Below are positions 27,034-34,926 of a stretch of 64,000 nucleotides of DNA, piece after piece. A model generated the notes under the pieces. The model saw only the letters and a list, made by a program, of their open reading frames with translations. It did no database searches and had not been told where the DNA came from. Location: assembly GCF_014712675.1 (NCBI RefSeq), contig NZ_JACXSI010000069.1, positions 52,185 through 116,184 of the forward strand, in the 5' to 3' direction. The position numbers and the translations under genes are program-made. The first letter of the stretch is position 1, and the number at the start of each line of letters is the position of its first letter. Source of the stretch: Peribacillus faecalis. GTDB taxonomy: Bacteria; Bacillota; Bacilli; Bacillales; DSM-1321.

Positions 27034-27167
27034 TCATCAAAACCTCCAGACCACCTTTAATGATATCAGATATGGAAATGAAATCTAGTATAAAATAAAT
27101 GGAATCATTTCAACCTAACTACAAAATGATACACTATTTTTTCATAAATTAGAAAGAGGTTGCTTTC

Positions 27168-28157
27168 ATGTACTTTTTATTGCCACCGATTGACAAAGAT
27201 TATAGTATACATGACATTTTAAGCACGATTCAGTGTCTCACTAAAAAATGGAATATAGATAATATTTCAAGGACTAATGCTTATTTTCGATATTTTCAAA
27301 CTCATCCGGAAATAGAGTGGTCATTTCTCGCAAGTATGGTCTCCAGGAATGCCGGTTACAATATGTGCGATCTTGAAGGAAGCCCTTTAAAAGATACTTT
27401 ATCCCCACAATATCGAAACTATTTATTTCTTACTTACGAAAAGGCCAATTATTTAATTTTTAAGGATGTTTTCCCTCAGTTGCTTCTTTATCATTATTCG
27501 ACGTTATTAAATGAAAAAATGTTTCACTGTTTGCGGTATTTTTTTGTGACAGCCTTTATGGAGAGTGAATGGGAGTATTTTTGGGAGTATAGCGACCGTA
27601 AACGGTTGATGACTGCACTCATTATTAATGAACAAAATGTTATTCAAAAGCCGGTGATTGAAGATCCTTTCTTTCAGAAGAACGTTTTTCAATCAAAACT
27701 GTTTTGGTTACAAGATGCTTTAAGACTGAATGCGGTCCTTTTCCCAACTATCAAAGGGGAGTTATACGGATTGCCGGTTCATCATTTCAGAAAGTTGGAC
27801 AAGCGGATTGTTCTTGGGAAAGGGTTGGCGAAAATATTATTTGATGATCAGCTTTTTCAGCATTTTTATCAATTTGCTTATTTGACGGAACACACCGGCT
27901 CCAGAATTGATTATGAACAATACTTTTCAAATAGAAAGCGAAGAGAAACTCCTTTTTTAAGAGCCGTTTATCCTGTTATTCAGCACCCTGACTATGAATT
28001 GGAAAATTGGGATGATAAGCGAAGAGTGCAAAAAAAGTGGTTTTCTCAATCGAATCTGCCGAACAAAGTGAACAATATGACACAATTACATAAAAAGAAA
28101 AGGCAACAACTTGAGCGGTTTATTTATTTATACCGGTTCATGAAAACTACTCGCTAA
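27168..28157 (+). CDS. yppC: DUF2515 protein YppC
   Basis: 329 residues, rich in aromatic residues, with the N-terminal pattern NISRTNAYFRYFQTHPEIEW (about residues 33-52) and SMVSRNAGYNMCDLEG, which I recognise as DUF2515. Function unknown. AGAAAGAGG at 27150-27158 precedes ATG. Divergent to recU as in B. subtilis, and followed by a terminator. Confidence 0.85.
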   Translation: MYFLLPPIDKDYSIHDILSTIQCLTKKWNIDNISRTNAYFRYFQTHPEIEWSFLASMVSRNAGYNMCDLEGSPLKDTLSPQYRNYLFLTYEKANYLIFKDVFPQLLLYHYSTLLNEKMFHCLRYFFVTAFMESEWEYFWEYSDRKRLMTALIINEQNVIQKPVIEDPFFQKNVFQSKLFWLQDALRLNAVLFPTIKGELYGLPVHHFRKLDKRIVLGKGLAKILFDDQLFQHFYQFAYLTEHTGSRIDYEQYFSNRKRRETPFLRAVYPVIQHPDYELENWDDKRRVQKKWFSQSNLPNKVNNMTQLHKKKRQQLERFIYLYRFMKTTR

Positions 28158-28163
28158 AAAAAG

Positions 28164-28202
28164 AGCCAACATCGAGATGGCGTTGACATTTCGATGTTGG
28201 CT
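28164..28202 (+). terminator. Intrinsic terminator after yppC
   Basis: Arms AGCCAACATCGA and TCGATGTTGGCT form a perfect 12-base stem with a 15-base loop; the T run is short. Confidence 0.7.
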
Positions 28203-28205
28203 GTT

Positions 28206-28286
28206 TCGTGCCTTATAAGGGTGGAACAAAGACTAAAACCGCCACGGCCGCATGTCTTTGTCTATGTCTTTGTGACTCTTATCCTG
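28206..28286 (-). repeat. Family A hairpin module, copy 11 (reverse orientation)
   Basis: Read on the minus strand it contains GGCTCTCAGGATAAGAGTC as in copy 4, then ACAAAGAC, the loop ATGCGGCCGTGGCGGTTTTA and GTCTTTGT followed by TTCC. The stem ACAAAGAC/GTCTTTGT is entirely different from the stems of other copies yet fully paired, while the loop is kept. Confidence 0.65.
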
Positions 28287-28336
28287 AGAGCCTCAGTTCA
28301 TACGGTGCTGACCGGGCACTTTTGCTTTTGTTCTTT
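28287..28336 (-). repeat. Family B repeat, fragment 3
   Basis: CAGTTCATACGGTGCT, a short spacer and GCTTTTG match the corresponding end of copies at 3713 and 40137. As with those, the minus-strand gene next to it ends at its border (stop codon 28337-28339). Confidence 0.55.
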
Positions 28337-28447
28337 TTATGTCGCTGGACGATCCGGTTTATCCAGTTTTGGATTTCCTTTTCCAGCTTTTGTTGTTTTG
28401 CTTTTATGTTCTTTCAACTCTTGCTCTTTTGAATCATTTCTTCCCAT
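28337..28447 (-). CDS. Small spore-type protein, possibly SspM-like
   Basis: A 36-residue, highly charged peptide starting MGRNDSKEQELKEH and ending KLDKPDRPAT, with no hydrophobic segment. TAGGAGGTGTGAC (28451-28463, minus strand) is a very strong ribosome binding site seven bases upstream. Composition and the C-terminal LDK-P-RP-T pattern resemble acid-soluble spore protein SspM, whose gene lies in this neighbourhood in B. subtilis. Similarity is short, so the name is tentative, but the coding call is well supported. Confidence 0.6.
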   Translation of the reverse strand: MGRNDSKEQELKEHKSKTTKAGKGNPKLDKPDRPAT

Positions 28448-28631
28448 TATGTCACACCTCCTAAAAACATTCTTCTCAAAACTATAGCGAAATATGTATA
28501 AGAATTTGTCGAAAGTCTGCCGGAAGTTATTTTCTTTGACGATTTCCTTCTAGTTTTGTCAACGGTGAAGGGATTCATATTTATTTTTAGAATAATTACG
28601 GGAAAAGAATGCTTTTTGAGGAGGTAAAATG

Positions 28632-28883
28632 ATGCAAAATCAATTAATACCGACTGAAGAACTGGAGATGCTGATTAGTGAGATGAATGAGCGATTGGAT
28701 GCATTGGAAGTGCAAGTATCGAATATAGCTGAGAGAGAGCGTTCCGGTTTTGTTAATGAAAAGATGCAGCAGATTGAAAATGTGCAAAACCAAATCAATC
28801 AATTAAACGATAATATAAACCGCCAGCGCAGTGTGAAAACAAAGCAGCCTGCCATCATCATTCATCCGAAATACAGCGTCTAG
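28632..28883 (+). CDS. Small coiled-coil protein of unknown function
   Basis: 83 residues with a continuous amphipathic helix (about 8-65, heptad pattern around MNERLDALEVQVSNIAER and QQIENVQNQINQLNDNI), then a short basic tail. GAGGAGG at 28618-28624 favours ATG 28632 over ATG 28629. Sits between yppC and yppE where B. subtilis has yppD, but I cannot confirm homology. The stop codon is part of the following terminator. Confidence 0.7.
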   Translation: MQNQLIPTEELEMLISEMNERLDALEVQVSNIAERERSGFVNEKMQQIENVQNQINQLNDNINRQRSVKTKQPAIIIHPKYSV

Positions 28884-28900
28884 ATTAGACGCTTTTTTTT
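28875..28900 (+). terminator. Terminator overlapping the stop codon of the coiled-coil gene
   Basis: AGCGTCTA and TAGACGCT with a three-base loop and eight T; the stop codon TAG lies in the stem. Confidence 0.85.
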
Positions 28901-28901
28901 G

Positions 28902-28970
28902 TTTCCTTTTTCATCAAGGAGAATCCAAGTAGCGTATTCATGTTGAAAAAGGACCGGTGACGGTTTTTCT
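28902..28970 (+). repeat. Family A repeat, copy 5 (right end only)
   Basis: TTTCCTTTTTCAT...TGAAAAAGGA inverted pair followed by CCGGTGACGGTTTTTCT. Its GTGACG at 28957-28962 is 17 bases from TATAAT at 28980-28985, so the repeat end may supply the -35 box of yppE. Confidence 0.75.
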
Positions 28971-28985
28971 TTTGAAGGGTATAAT
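28957..28985 (+). promoter_or_regulatory. Promoter of yppE, -35 within repeat copy 5
   Basis: GTGACG, 17-base spacer, TATAAT. The -35 lies in the conserved right end of the family A repeat; the -10 lies outside it. Confidence 0.5.
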
Positions 28986-29023
28986 AGCAATACTAGTCAC
29001 GAAAATCAGGAGGTTATGGCATA

Positions 29024-29389
29024 GTGTCAAAAACTGAAGCATTAGCACTTACTGAGCAGATGCTCAAACTATTGGATGAAATAAATGACTTATATGAAGA
29101 GGTAAGGGCAACGAAGAAGGAATGTGATTTTACAAATGAGGTAGAGCCATTTGCTAAAAAAGCGGATGAACTGACAGACAGTTGGCAGCAGCGCATAGAA
29201 GCAGTCATCCAAAATGAACAGGGTCACTTTACCGGTGAAAGACATGTTGGGCAAGTCGTTGAAAATATTCGTCAGTTAAGTGTGCAAGCCTTTTATTGGA
29301 GTACAAGCTACAGCCGTTTTAAGGGGTATTTGCAGTCGACGCAATTTCTGCTGAAAACGATGGAAAGGCAATTGAAAGAGAGCGAATAA
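29024..29389 (+). CDS. yppE: YppE family protein (DUF1798)
   Basis: 121 residues, helical, with MLKLLDEINDLYEEV (about 13-27) and the WQQRIEAVI segment typical of YppE. Structures of the family are four-helix bundles; function unknown. GTG start with AGGAGG at 29008-29013 ten bases upstream. Genomic position between the coiled-coil gene and yppG follows B. subtilis. Confidence 0.82.
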   Translation: MSKTEALALTEQMLKLLDEINDLYEEVRATKKECDFTNEVEPFAKKADELTDSWQQRIEAVIQNEQGHFTGERHVGQVVENIRQLSVQAFYWSTSYSRFKGYLQSTQFLLKTMERQLKESE

Positions 29390-29467
29390 GCGAGTTACAC
29401 AAAATGCCCTTCATACATATACTATAACAAATATTTTTGCCTTATTTGAAGGGAGCTGAAATTTCTC

Positions 29468-29998
29468 ATGAGGAGACCAAACCGCCAAATGGTCCGGTAT
29501 GAATCATATAATCAGCCGATATATCCGATGATGGGTAACTTTCAAAATGCGTATGGTCCTCCTGGCTATCAGCAAGCGCCTCCAGCTTATCCGCAGCAGG
29601 CGCCCTTTATGGCAACAGGCGGGTTTTATCCATATAGCGCGATGTCTCAAAATCAATATGCACCAGAGCAAGGGATGCCCTTGGGACAGAACTATTACAA
29701 TCAGACTGCACCTCCAAGGCCAAATCCAACCCTTTCTCCATTTGCCAACCCTCTGCAAATGAAAAAAAACCAGCAACAGTCTCCCCAAATGCCATATCCG
29801 AATCCTTATCCGAAGCAGAGTTTTATGCAGAAGCCGCAGACTTCCGGATTTCAGTCTGTCCTGAAACAATTTAAAACGCAGGATGGATCTTTCGATATCA
29901 ATAAAATGATGAATACGGCAGGGCAAATGATGGGAACGGTAAGTCAGGTGCAGAGTATGTTTAAAGGGTTAGGAGGCTTATTTAAAACAACGCCATAA
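29468..29998 (+). CDS. yppG: YppG-like protein, Pro/Gln/Tyr-rich
   Basis: 176 residues. The first two thirds are low-complexity and rich in Pro, Gln, Tyr, Met and Asn, like spore-coat-associated proteins. The C-terminus is a conserved YppG segment (FQSVLKQFKTQDGSFDINKM, then a Gly/Met-rich helix ending KGLGGLFKTTP). Likely disordered. GGGAGC at 29451-29456 precedes ATG. Function unknown. Confidence 0.82.
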   Translation: MRRPNRQMVRYESYNQPIYPMMGNFQNAYGPPGYQQAPPAYPQQAPFMATGGFYPYSAMSQNQYAPEQGMPLGQNYYNQTAPPRPNPTLSPFANPLQMKKNQQQSPQMPYPNPYPKQSFMQKPQTSGFQSVLKQFKTQDGSFDINKMMNTAGQMMGTVSQVQSMFKGLGGLFKTTP

Positions 29999-30004
29999 CT
30001 AATG

Positions 30005-30039
30005 AAAAAAGGATCGTCAATTTAAAGACGATCCTTTTT
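30005..30039. terminator. Bidirectional terminator between yppG and hsp20
   Basis: AAAAGGATCGTC and GACGATCCTTTT with T runs on both strands. Confidence 0.9.
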
Positions 30040-30493
30040 AGGCTTTTATTTTTATGGCTGTTCCTTTTAATTTCGGTACCTTTATTTCTAACAGTCCGTC
30101 ATTATGTCCGGCTGTCACTGCTTTTTCATCAATCGGTTTGACAAATGTCACACTGCGTTGAACGGTTTGTTTCGATTGGCGGTATTCATATGTTTTCTTG
30201 TTAGTATCTTCTTTTTTAAATGTTTCCTGATTTTCTACTGTAATGACCAAAGTTTGTTTATACGCTTCAATTTGAATTTGCTGTTTGCTGATGCCAGCTA
30301 ATTTGGCTCTGACAATATACATATTTTCTTTTTCTTCCGTTTCAATAGGAAAGCTTCTGTTTTGGGGGGATTGCAGGAAGAAATCATCAATAGATTGAAG
30401 CAAACCGCTGCCTTTATGGGTCTTATTTCCGAAAAGATGGTTCATATTGGTGATGAAATCAGAGAATAAATCAGGTCTGTTTTGAGAAGGCAT
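30038..30493 (-). CDS. Hsp20/alpha-crystallin family small heat-shock protein
   Basis: 151 residues with a short N-terminal arm and an alpha-crystallin-type beta-sandwich (about 50-150), including MYIVRAKLAGISKQQIQIE and GLLEIKVPK near the end. It should act as an ATP-independent holdase; similar proteins in Bacillales are also found in spore coats. There is no recognisable ribosome binding site: the 10 bases before the start are AT-rich, and the end of the IS element follows directly. Expression may therefore be impaired or driven from the IS. Confidence 0.8.
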   Translation of the reverse strand: MPSQNRPDLFSDFITNMNHLFGNKTHKGSGLLQSIDDFFLQSPQNRSFPIETEEKENMYIVRAKLAGISKQQIQIEAYKQTLVITVENQETFKKEDTNKKTYEYRQSKQTVQRSVTFVKPIDEKAVTAGHNDGLLEIKVPKLKGTAIKIKA

Positions 30494-30503
30494 ATTTTTA
30501 TTT

Positions 30504-31599
30504 GGCTGTTTTCGTATAAAATGTTGCTCTTTTGACCAGACTCTTGATAGGTGTTAAAATACTGCCACAGGAGGGGTTTTAGAATGTGGAAAGACGTTTA
30601 TGCTGATTTCACGGATTTACCAAAACACGAACAACAGATGCTATTTGACATTATAAAAGAAGAATTTTTCTCAAATGCAGAAGAAGAAATGAAAGATGCA
30701 TTCACTACAATCAGAGAAACACGCTTCAATGGAGGGCTAGCTTGTGTTCACTGCGGCAGTGTTAAGGTGAAAAGAAACGGTAAATACAGAAATAGACAAA
30801 GGTATCTTTGCCGTGATTGCGGCAAGTCTTTCAATGATTTAACTAACACCCCTATATCGGGAACTCATTACCTTGGGAAGTGGTCTACCTTCTTTCAGTT
30901 AATGGTCGAGGGATATACATTGCCGAAGATTGCTGAAAGACTGAATATCCATTTATCTACTGCATTTTATTGGAGACATAAGGTGCTTTTCGCCCTTCGT
31001 TCATTAGGATTTAATACACTAAAGGGGATTATTGAAAGTGACGAGACCTTTTTCAAAGAATCATTAAAAGGGCGTAACGTGATTGATAGAAAGCCCAAGA
31101 AGCGTGGAGGGAGAGATAAAAAGAGAGGGATTAGCAACCTAAAAATCGCTGTTGTGGTAGCACAAGACCGTAATGGTCAAGTCATTGCACAGAAAGCTGG
31201 AACAGGTCGAGTAAAAGCAGAAGAAATTGATGCTGTCATCGGGGATTACATTGACCCCTCTTCTTTGCTATGCACAGACACTGCAACAAATTATAGAAAG
31301 TTTGCTCTTTTAAAGGAGCTTAAACACGAAACAATCAACCTGAGCAAAGAGGGTTATGTTAAGAAGGGAATATACCATCTTCAACACGTGAACAGTTACC
31401 ATAAGCGATTAAAAGATTGGATGCAACGGTTTCAAGGAGTAGCAACCAAGTATTTGGACAACTACCTCTACTGGTTCAACTTCCTTCAACAAAGCAAAAA
31501 GATGTCGGAAAAGGAACGAATAAACCAAATGCTTTTAAGTGCGTGTCAGAAATCTAATATGATTACGGTCAAATTTTTGCGTGAAGTATAAAAACAACC
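30504..31599 (+). mobile_element. IS1595-type insertion sequence
   Basis: One transposase gene flanked by imperfect terminal repeats: GGCTGTTTTCGTATA on the left (30504) and, as the reverse complement of the right end, GGTTGTTTTTATA (to 31599). An eight-base target duplication expected for the family is not visible, so the ends are approximate or decayed. It is inserted about 11 bases upstream of the hsp20 start codon. Confidence 0.65.
30584..31591 (+). CDS. IS1595 family transposase
   Basis: 335 residues with an N-terminal zinc ribbon (CVHCGS, then CRDCGKSF, about residues 51-78), a helix-turn-helix (LPKIAERLNIHLSTAFYWRHK) and an ISXO2-like catalytic domain starting ESDETFFKES with the first catalytic Asp, then CTDTATNYR and HLQHVNSYHKRLKDWM. 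The frame is open from 30551, but AGGAGGGG at 30571-30578 selects ATG 30584. No frameshift or internal stop, so it may be active. Confidence 0.9.
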   Translation: MWKDVYADFTDLPKHEQQMLFDIIKEEFFSNAEEEMKDAFTTIRETRFNGGLACVHCGSVKVKRNGKYRNRQRYLCRDCGKSFNDLTNTPISGTHYLGKWSTFFQLMVEGYTLPKIAERLNIHLSTAFYWRHKVLFALRSLGFNTLKGIIESDETFFKESLKGRNVIDRKPKKRGGRDKKRGISNLKIAVVVAQDRNGQVIAQKAGTGRVKAEEIDAVIGDYIDPSSLLCTDTATNYRKFALLKELKHETINLSKEGYVKKGIYHLQHVNSYHKRLKDWMQRFQGVATKYLDNYLYWFNFLQQSKKMSEKERINQMLLSACQKSNMITVKFLREV

Positions 31600-31641
31600 A
31601 CTTCTCAAAAGAAGCGGCTGTATTCATTATTATATATATGA

Positions 31642-31905
31642 TTAGATTTGTCCTGAATAAATAAATAGTACAAAAGGAATTATTGGAATCAAAAATAGAA
31701 AAGGTATAAATTTTGAAAAGCCAGTTTCACGTTTTGAAAAGGCTATGATACTTACAACTAGTGAAAGGATGTAAAGTATGATACCTGGATATAGAACATA
31801 TAGCTGTTGAATATAGCCGATGCCAATAATCAACAAGGACACGCCAAGTGTTACTGAAATTAAAGATAGTTTACTGAATAAATTCCCCAAAGTTGTTCCT
31901 CCCAT
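31642..31905 (-). CDS. Small membrane protein of unknown function
   Basis: 87 residues with three hydrophobic segments (about 12-32, 36-56, 66-84) and a charged loop KRETGFSK between the second and third. From the first ATG the GGAGG sits inside the frame; TTG at 31890, seven bases after GGAGG, gives an 82-residue protein and may be the true start. No family recognised. Downstream lies the IS element. Confidence 0.55.
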   Translation of the reverse strand: MGGTTLGNLFSKLSLISVTLGVSLLIIGIGYIQQLYVLYPGIILYILSLVVSIIAFSKRETGFSKFIPFLFLIPIIPFVLFIYSGQI

Positions 31906-32259
31906 CTTAGATTGTAATTTCTAATGCCAATTGGTTAAGAGATTGTTCTCTAAATATATTACCATATAATTATAATTTTTCATTCATTTTCCTTCTCACG
32001 CTATTCTGCCAAGTGTATCTCATTCCAAAGAGCACTTTAATCCATTAGCAACAATCTTTCCGAAAACAGCCTTTTATTTAGACGTTGTTCAGACATTGAT
32101 TATGGCTCTCCTTTCTATAAGTGTAGACAATTAACTTGTATATAAATATGACCAATTTTTTTGATATGTGCATGGTTACGCTCAATTTACCGTTGTTTGC
32201 TGTATGTGAAATGTGTAAAATGAAGAGCGTAATAAATCTTGAAATAGCGGTGATTTTTT

Positions 32260-32355
32260 ATGCATAAAGTAATTTTAGCTTCTTTTTTTATTGCATTGCT
32301 TTTAACAGTTGTAGCTTTTACGTTAATGAAAAATAGCTCCTATGCTTTGTTATAA
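32260..32355 (+). CDS. Possible 31-residue single-span membrane peptide
   Basis: ATG 32260 to TAA 32353-32355 encodes MHK followed by one strongly hydrophobic segment (residues 4-22) and a short MKNSSYALL tail. GCGGTGA (32247-32253) is a modest ribosome binding site. Lies upstream of cotD, in a 500-base stretch (31906-32439) without other genes. Spore formers carry many such peptides, but this one is unverified. Confidence 0.35.
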   Translation: MHKVILASFFIALLLTVVAFTLMKNSSYALL

Positions 32356-32439
32356 ATTGGGTTATTTAACTAGTGCAAATGCCTTGTATTTTTCATAGAT
32401 TGTTAAGGAAATAAATTTATGAAGAAAGGGGCCACTACA

Positions 32440-32826
32440 ATGAACGTAAGAAATATTAATCAAGGGGTTGTTTCTCCAACATATACCGGCCCGGTTGGAA
32501 ATTGGGGTTTCAGTGGCGTCCAGGCAGGAGGATTTGTTGCCGAAGGTTTTGCACCGGCACCAGGATATTGTTGGTCCGCATCACCTAATAACTTTGCGCC
32601 TACTCAAACAACATCACCAATCGTTCACCCAACGCGACAATCTGTTAGCAGAAATGTATTCAGGCATGTAGTACCTCATGTTCATCCGAGCCACCATCAT
32701 ACAGTTAATGAGCATGTATACCAACATCAGCATTATGTAACAAATACTTGTTCTACCTCTAATAGATGCTGCAGTCAGCATGTATTTTGTGGTCCGCTTC
32801 CTACAAGACCTTGCGGATGGTGCTGA
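32440..32826 (+). CDS. cotD: CotD-like spore coat protein
   Basis: 128 residues, rich in His, Pro, Cys and Asn. Central FRHVVPHVHPSHHHTVNEHV (about 71-90) with YQHQHYVTN after it is the CotD signature, and the C-terminus is Cys-rich (CCSQHVFCG, ending PCGWC). Inner spore coat component, so probably sigma-K dependent. The frame opens at ATG 32419, but GAAAGGGG (32422-32429) points to ATG 32440. CotD precedes ypsA in B. subtilis too. Confidence 0.85.
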   Translation: MNVRNINQGVVSPTYTGPVGNWGFSGVQAGGFVAEGFAPAPGYCWSASPNNFAPTQTTSPIVHPTRQSVSRNVFRHVVPHVHPSHHHTVNEHVYQHQHYVTNTCSTSNRCCSQHVFCGPLPTRPCGWC

Positions 32827-32900
32827 TAAACGACTAGGGCTGGTGAACAGCCCTTTTCTAACAAAACAGTATAGTTTAACTTCAAGGTTTTTCTAGCTTC

Positions 32901-33088
32901 TAAAGTTGAACTTGGATAGCTGTCTAATCTTATACCTGCCATGCTCGGTCCTAAGCTGCCTCCCCCAAGAAACCAAAGGCGGGTTTCTTGTGTGATTCAT
33001 CATAGTCCTCCCGCATGTCTCCTTTTTCATTGAAGTGAATTCAAGAGGCTGATTCTAAAATGAAAAAGGATCGGTGACAGTTTTTTCT
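32901..33088 (+). repeat. Family A repeat, copy 6
   Basis: Left block TTGAACTTGGATAGCTGTC, CCATGCTCGGTCCTAAG, the CAAGAAACC/GGGTTTCTTG hairpin, TAGTCCTCCCGCATGTCTCC, and the right end ATGAAAAAGGATCGGTGACAG with TTTTTTCT. The ATGCGG hairpin module is deleted. Ends 16 bases before ypsA. Confidence 0.8.
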
Positions 33089-33104
33089 AATTAAGGAGAT
33101 TGAA

Positions 33105-33665
33105 ATGCTGAAAGTACTTTACATAACAGGCTATAAAAATTTTGAATTAGGGATTTTTGATCAAAATGCAAAAGAAGTCGTTTTCATAAAAAAAGAGGTT
33201 CGTAAACGGCTTGAAGATTTTCTTGAAGAAGGCTTAGAGTGGGTGATTATTTCAGGGCAACTCGGTGTTGAGCTATGGGCCGGAGAAGTCGTTCTCGAAC
33301 TGAAGAAAAGCTATCCGCAACTCCGTTTGGCTATCATCACTCCGTTTTTGCAGCACGAGAGCAATTGGAATGAGAAGAATCAGGAGTATTATCAGTCGAT
33401 TGCTTCTCAGGCTGATTTTGTCCAAGCTGTGTCTAATCAGCCTTATGTCAGTCCAGCTCAATTTAAGAACCGCGATCAGTTCTTACTGAACAAAACAGAC
33501 GGCACGCTCATTTTTTATGATGATGAAAATGAGGGATCGCCTCAATATTTTTGGAGAAAAGCCAGGGAATATGCTGAGAATCACCCTTATGAAGTTTTTC
33601 AAATCAGTTTTTACGATATTCAGCAAATTATAGAAGAAGCAGCATATGAACATAATAATGAATAA
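33105..33665 (+). CDS. ypsA: YpsA, SLOG-fold protein (DUF1273)
   Basis: 186 residues of Rossmann-like fold with TGYKNFELGIF (about 9-19), a GQLGVELWAGEVV stretch (about 52-64, the SLOG GxxG-type glycine region) and PFLQHESNWN. B. subtilis YpsA affects cell division and sits next to gpsB, as here. The ligand is unknown, presumably a nucleotide. AAGGAG at 33094-33099 precedes ATG. Confidence 0.92.
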   Translation: MLKVLYITGYKNFELGIFDQNAKEVVFIKKEVRKRLEDFLEEGLEWVIISGQLGVELWAGEVVLELKKSYPQLRLAIITPFLQHESNWNEKNQEYYQSIASQADFVQAVSNQPYVSPAQFKNRDQFLLNKTDGTLIFYDDENEGSPQYFWRKAREYAENHPYEVFQISFYDIQQIIEEAAYEHNNE

Positions 33666-33776
33666 TGTTTCCTTTATTTTTAATAATATTTCAGAAGTAA
33701 ATTGACAAAGACTGTCCTTTTTGAAAAAATAATAATAAAAGTCATGAATAGAGACATGTATTGAGGTGATCAGATA

Positions 33777-34088
33777 ATGTCGGATAAAATTAAATTAACT
33801 GCACAAAATATTTTAGAAAAAGAATTTAAGACAGCTATGCGCGGCTATAAGCCAGAAGAAGTTGATCAATTCTTGGATATTGTAATCCGTGATTATGAAA
33901 CATTCCAGCAAGAGATTGAGGAATTAAAACAAGAAAACATGAAATTGCGTAAGAAAATAGAAGAAGGAAGCAGCCGAACAGCTCCACAAGGGTATCAGCA
34001 GGCTGCACCAGGAACAACTAATTTTGATATTTTGAAAAGATTGTCAAATCTAGAGAAACACGTATTTGGCAATAAACTATACGAATAA
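33777..34088 (+). CDS. gpsB: Cell-cycle protein GpsB
   Basis: 103 residues with a DivIVA-like N-terminal domain ([28 protein letters not shown], in two parts about 6-33), a coiled coil (about 35-65) and a C-terminal trimerisation segment ([13 protein letters not shown]). It shuttles PBP1 between elongation and division. A GAGGTGATCAG ribosome binding site precedes ATG. Follows ypsA and precedes rnpB, the conserved order. Confidence 0.95.
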   Translation: MSDKIKLTAQNILEKEFKTAMRGYKPEEVDQFLDIVIRDYETFQQEIEELKQENMKLRKKIEEGSSRTAPQGYQQAAPGTTNFDILKRLSNLEKHVFGNKLYE

Positions 34089-34117
34089 AAAATATTACTC
34101 TATTCAAGTTTTTACCA

Positions 34118-34146
34118 TTGAAAAAATGTACATCAATGATTATAAT
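34118..34146 (+). promoter_or_regulatory. Sigma-A promoter of rnpB
   Basis: TTGAAA (34118-34123), 17-base spacer, TATAAT (34141-34146); start of transcription near 34153. Confidence 0.85.
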
Positions 34147-34159
34147 AGGTAATGTTGTG

Positions 34160-34570
34160 TTTGATAACGTTCGGGTAATTGCTGCAATTGCATTATGCAG
34201 ATTGTAGAGGAAAGTCCATGCTCGCACAAGCTGAGATGCTTGTAGTGTTCGTGCCTAGTGAAAAAATAAGCTAGGGCAGCTTTGACGGCTGACGGCCGGG
34301 GAGCGACCTAAGTCCATTCGGATATGGTCCAGTACCCTATAAAAGTGCCACAGTGACGTAGCCTTGTCAGAAATGGCAAGGGTGGAACGGGTAAACCCCA
34401 CGAGCGAGAAACCCAAATTTAGGTAGGGGCACCTTACACCTTGGAAATGAACGAGGTAAAGGACAGGCATATGCCTGTAGATAGATGATTACCGCCTTCT
34501 GTATGAGACTGAAAAAATCGGTCGTTTGCAATACGAAGGAACAAAACATGGCTTATAGAGCGTTGTCAAA
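34160..34570 (+). ncRNA. rnpB: RNase P RNA, class B
   Basis: Catalytic RNA that removes tRNA 5' leaders. Conserved segments seen in order: GAGGAAAGTCCATGCTCGCA (CR I), GAAATGGCAAG with GTGGAACG, AAACCC with CGAGCGAGAAACCCAAATTT, ATAGATGATTACCGCC (CR IV) and GGAACAAAACATGGCTTA (CR V). The ends TTGATAACG (34161-34169) and CGTTGTCAA (34561-34569) pair as P1. Sequence pattern matches the B type of Bacillales. Confidence 0.97.
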
Positions 34571-34602
34571 TTCATATTAATTTATAACTTGATGCTAAAA
34601 CA

Positions 34603-34633
34603 AAAGACTCTCCTTTTAAGCGGAGAGTCTTTA
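34603..34633 (+). terminator. Intrinsic terminator after rnpB
   Basis: AAAGACTCTCC and GGAGAGTCTTT with an eight-base loop. Confidence 0.8.
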
Positions 34634-34641
34634 TTGTATCT

Positions 34642-34839
34642 TAAGAAAGAATATATTTTTTGAACTTGGATAGCTGTCTAACCTTATACCTGCCATGCTC
34701 GGATGCCTACAGGATGTTGGTCATATCGGTGAAGGCATGCGGACGTGGTGCCTTTAGCCGATGTTCCCTTTTCCTGTCTCTCCCAATAAACCAAATGCGG
34801 GTCGGGTTTCTTGTGTGCAGGACCGGTAACGGTTTTTCT
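34642..34839 (+). repeat. Family A repeat, copy 7
   Basis: Left block from TAAGAAAGAATATA, CCTGCCATGCTCGG, hairpin CCTACA/TGTTGG, module 1 with stem ATCGG..AAGGC / GCCTT..CCGAT around loop ATGCGGACGTGG (34720-34762), a shortened middle, and end motif ACCGGTAACGGTTTTTCT. The CCTTTTTCAT/ATGAAAAAGG pair is deleted. Confidence 0.8.
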
Positions 34840-34926
34840 TGTACTATCGGGAAATTGTTCGAATGCAAATAAGAAATTCTTTTGATAATATATTAAACAA
34901 AGCAATTACAATTAAAAGGTGATGAA

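Noticed and set aside
28194-28487. Two overlapping plus-strand frames after yppC
   Set aside because: They are composed of repeat sequence and the antisense of the sspM-like gene, and lack ribosome binding sites.
34155-34570. Protein-coding frames on the minus strand over rnpB
   Set aside because: The region is the structured RNase P RNA with its own promoter and terminator.
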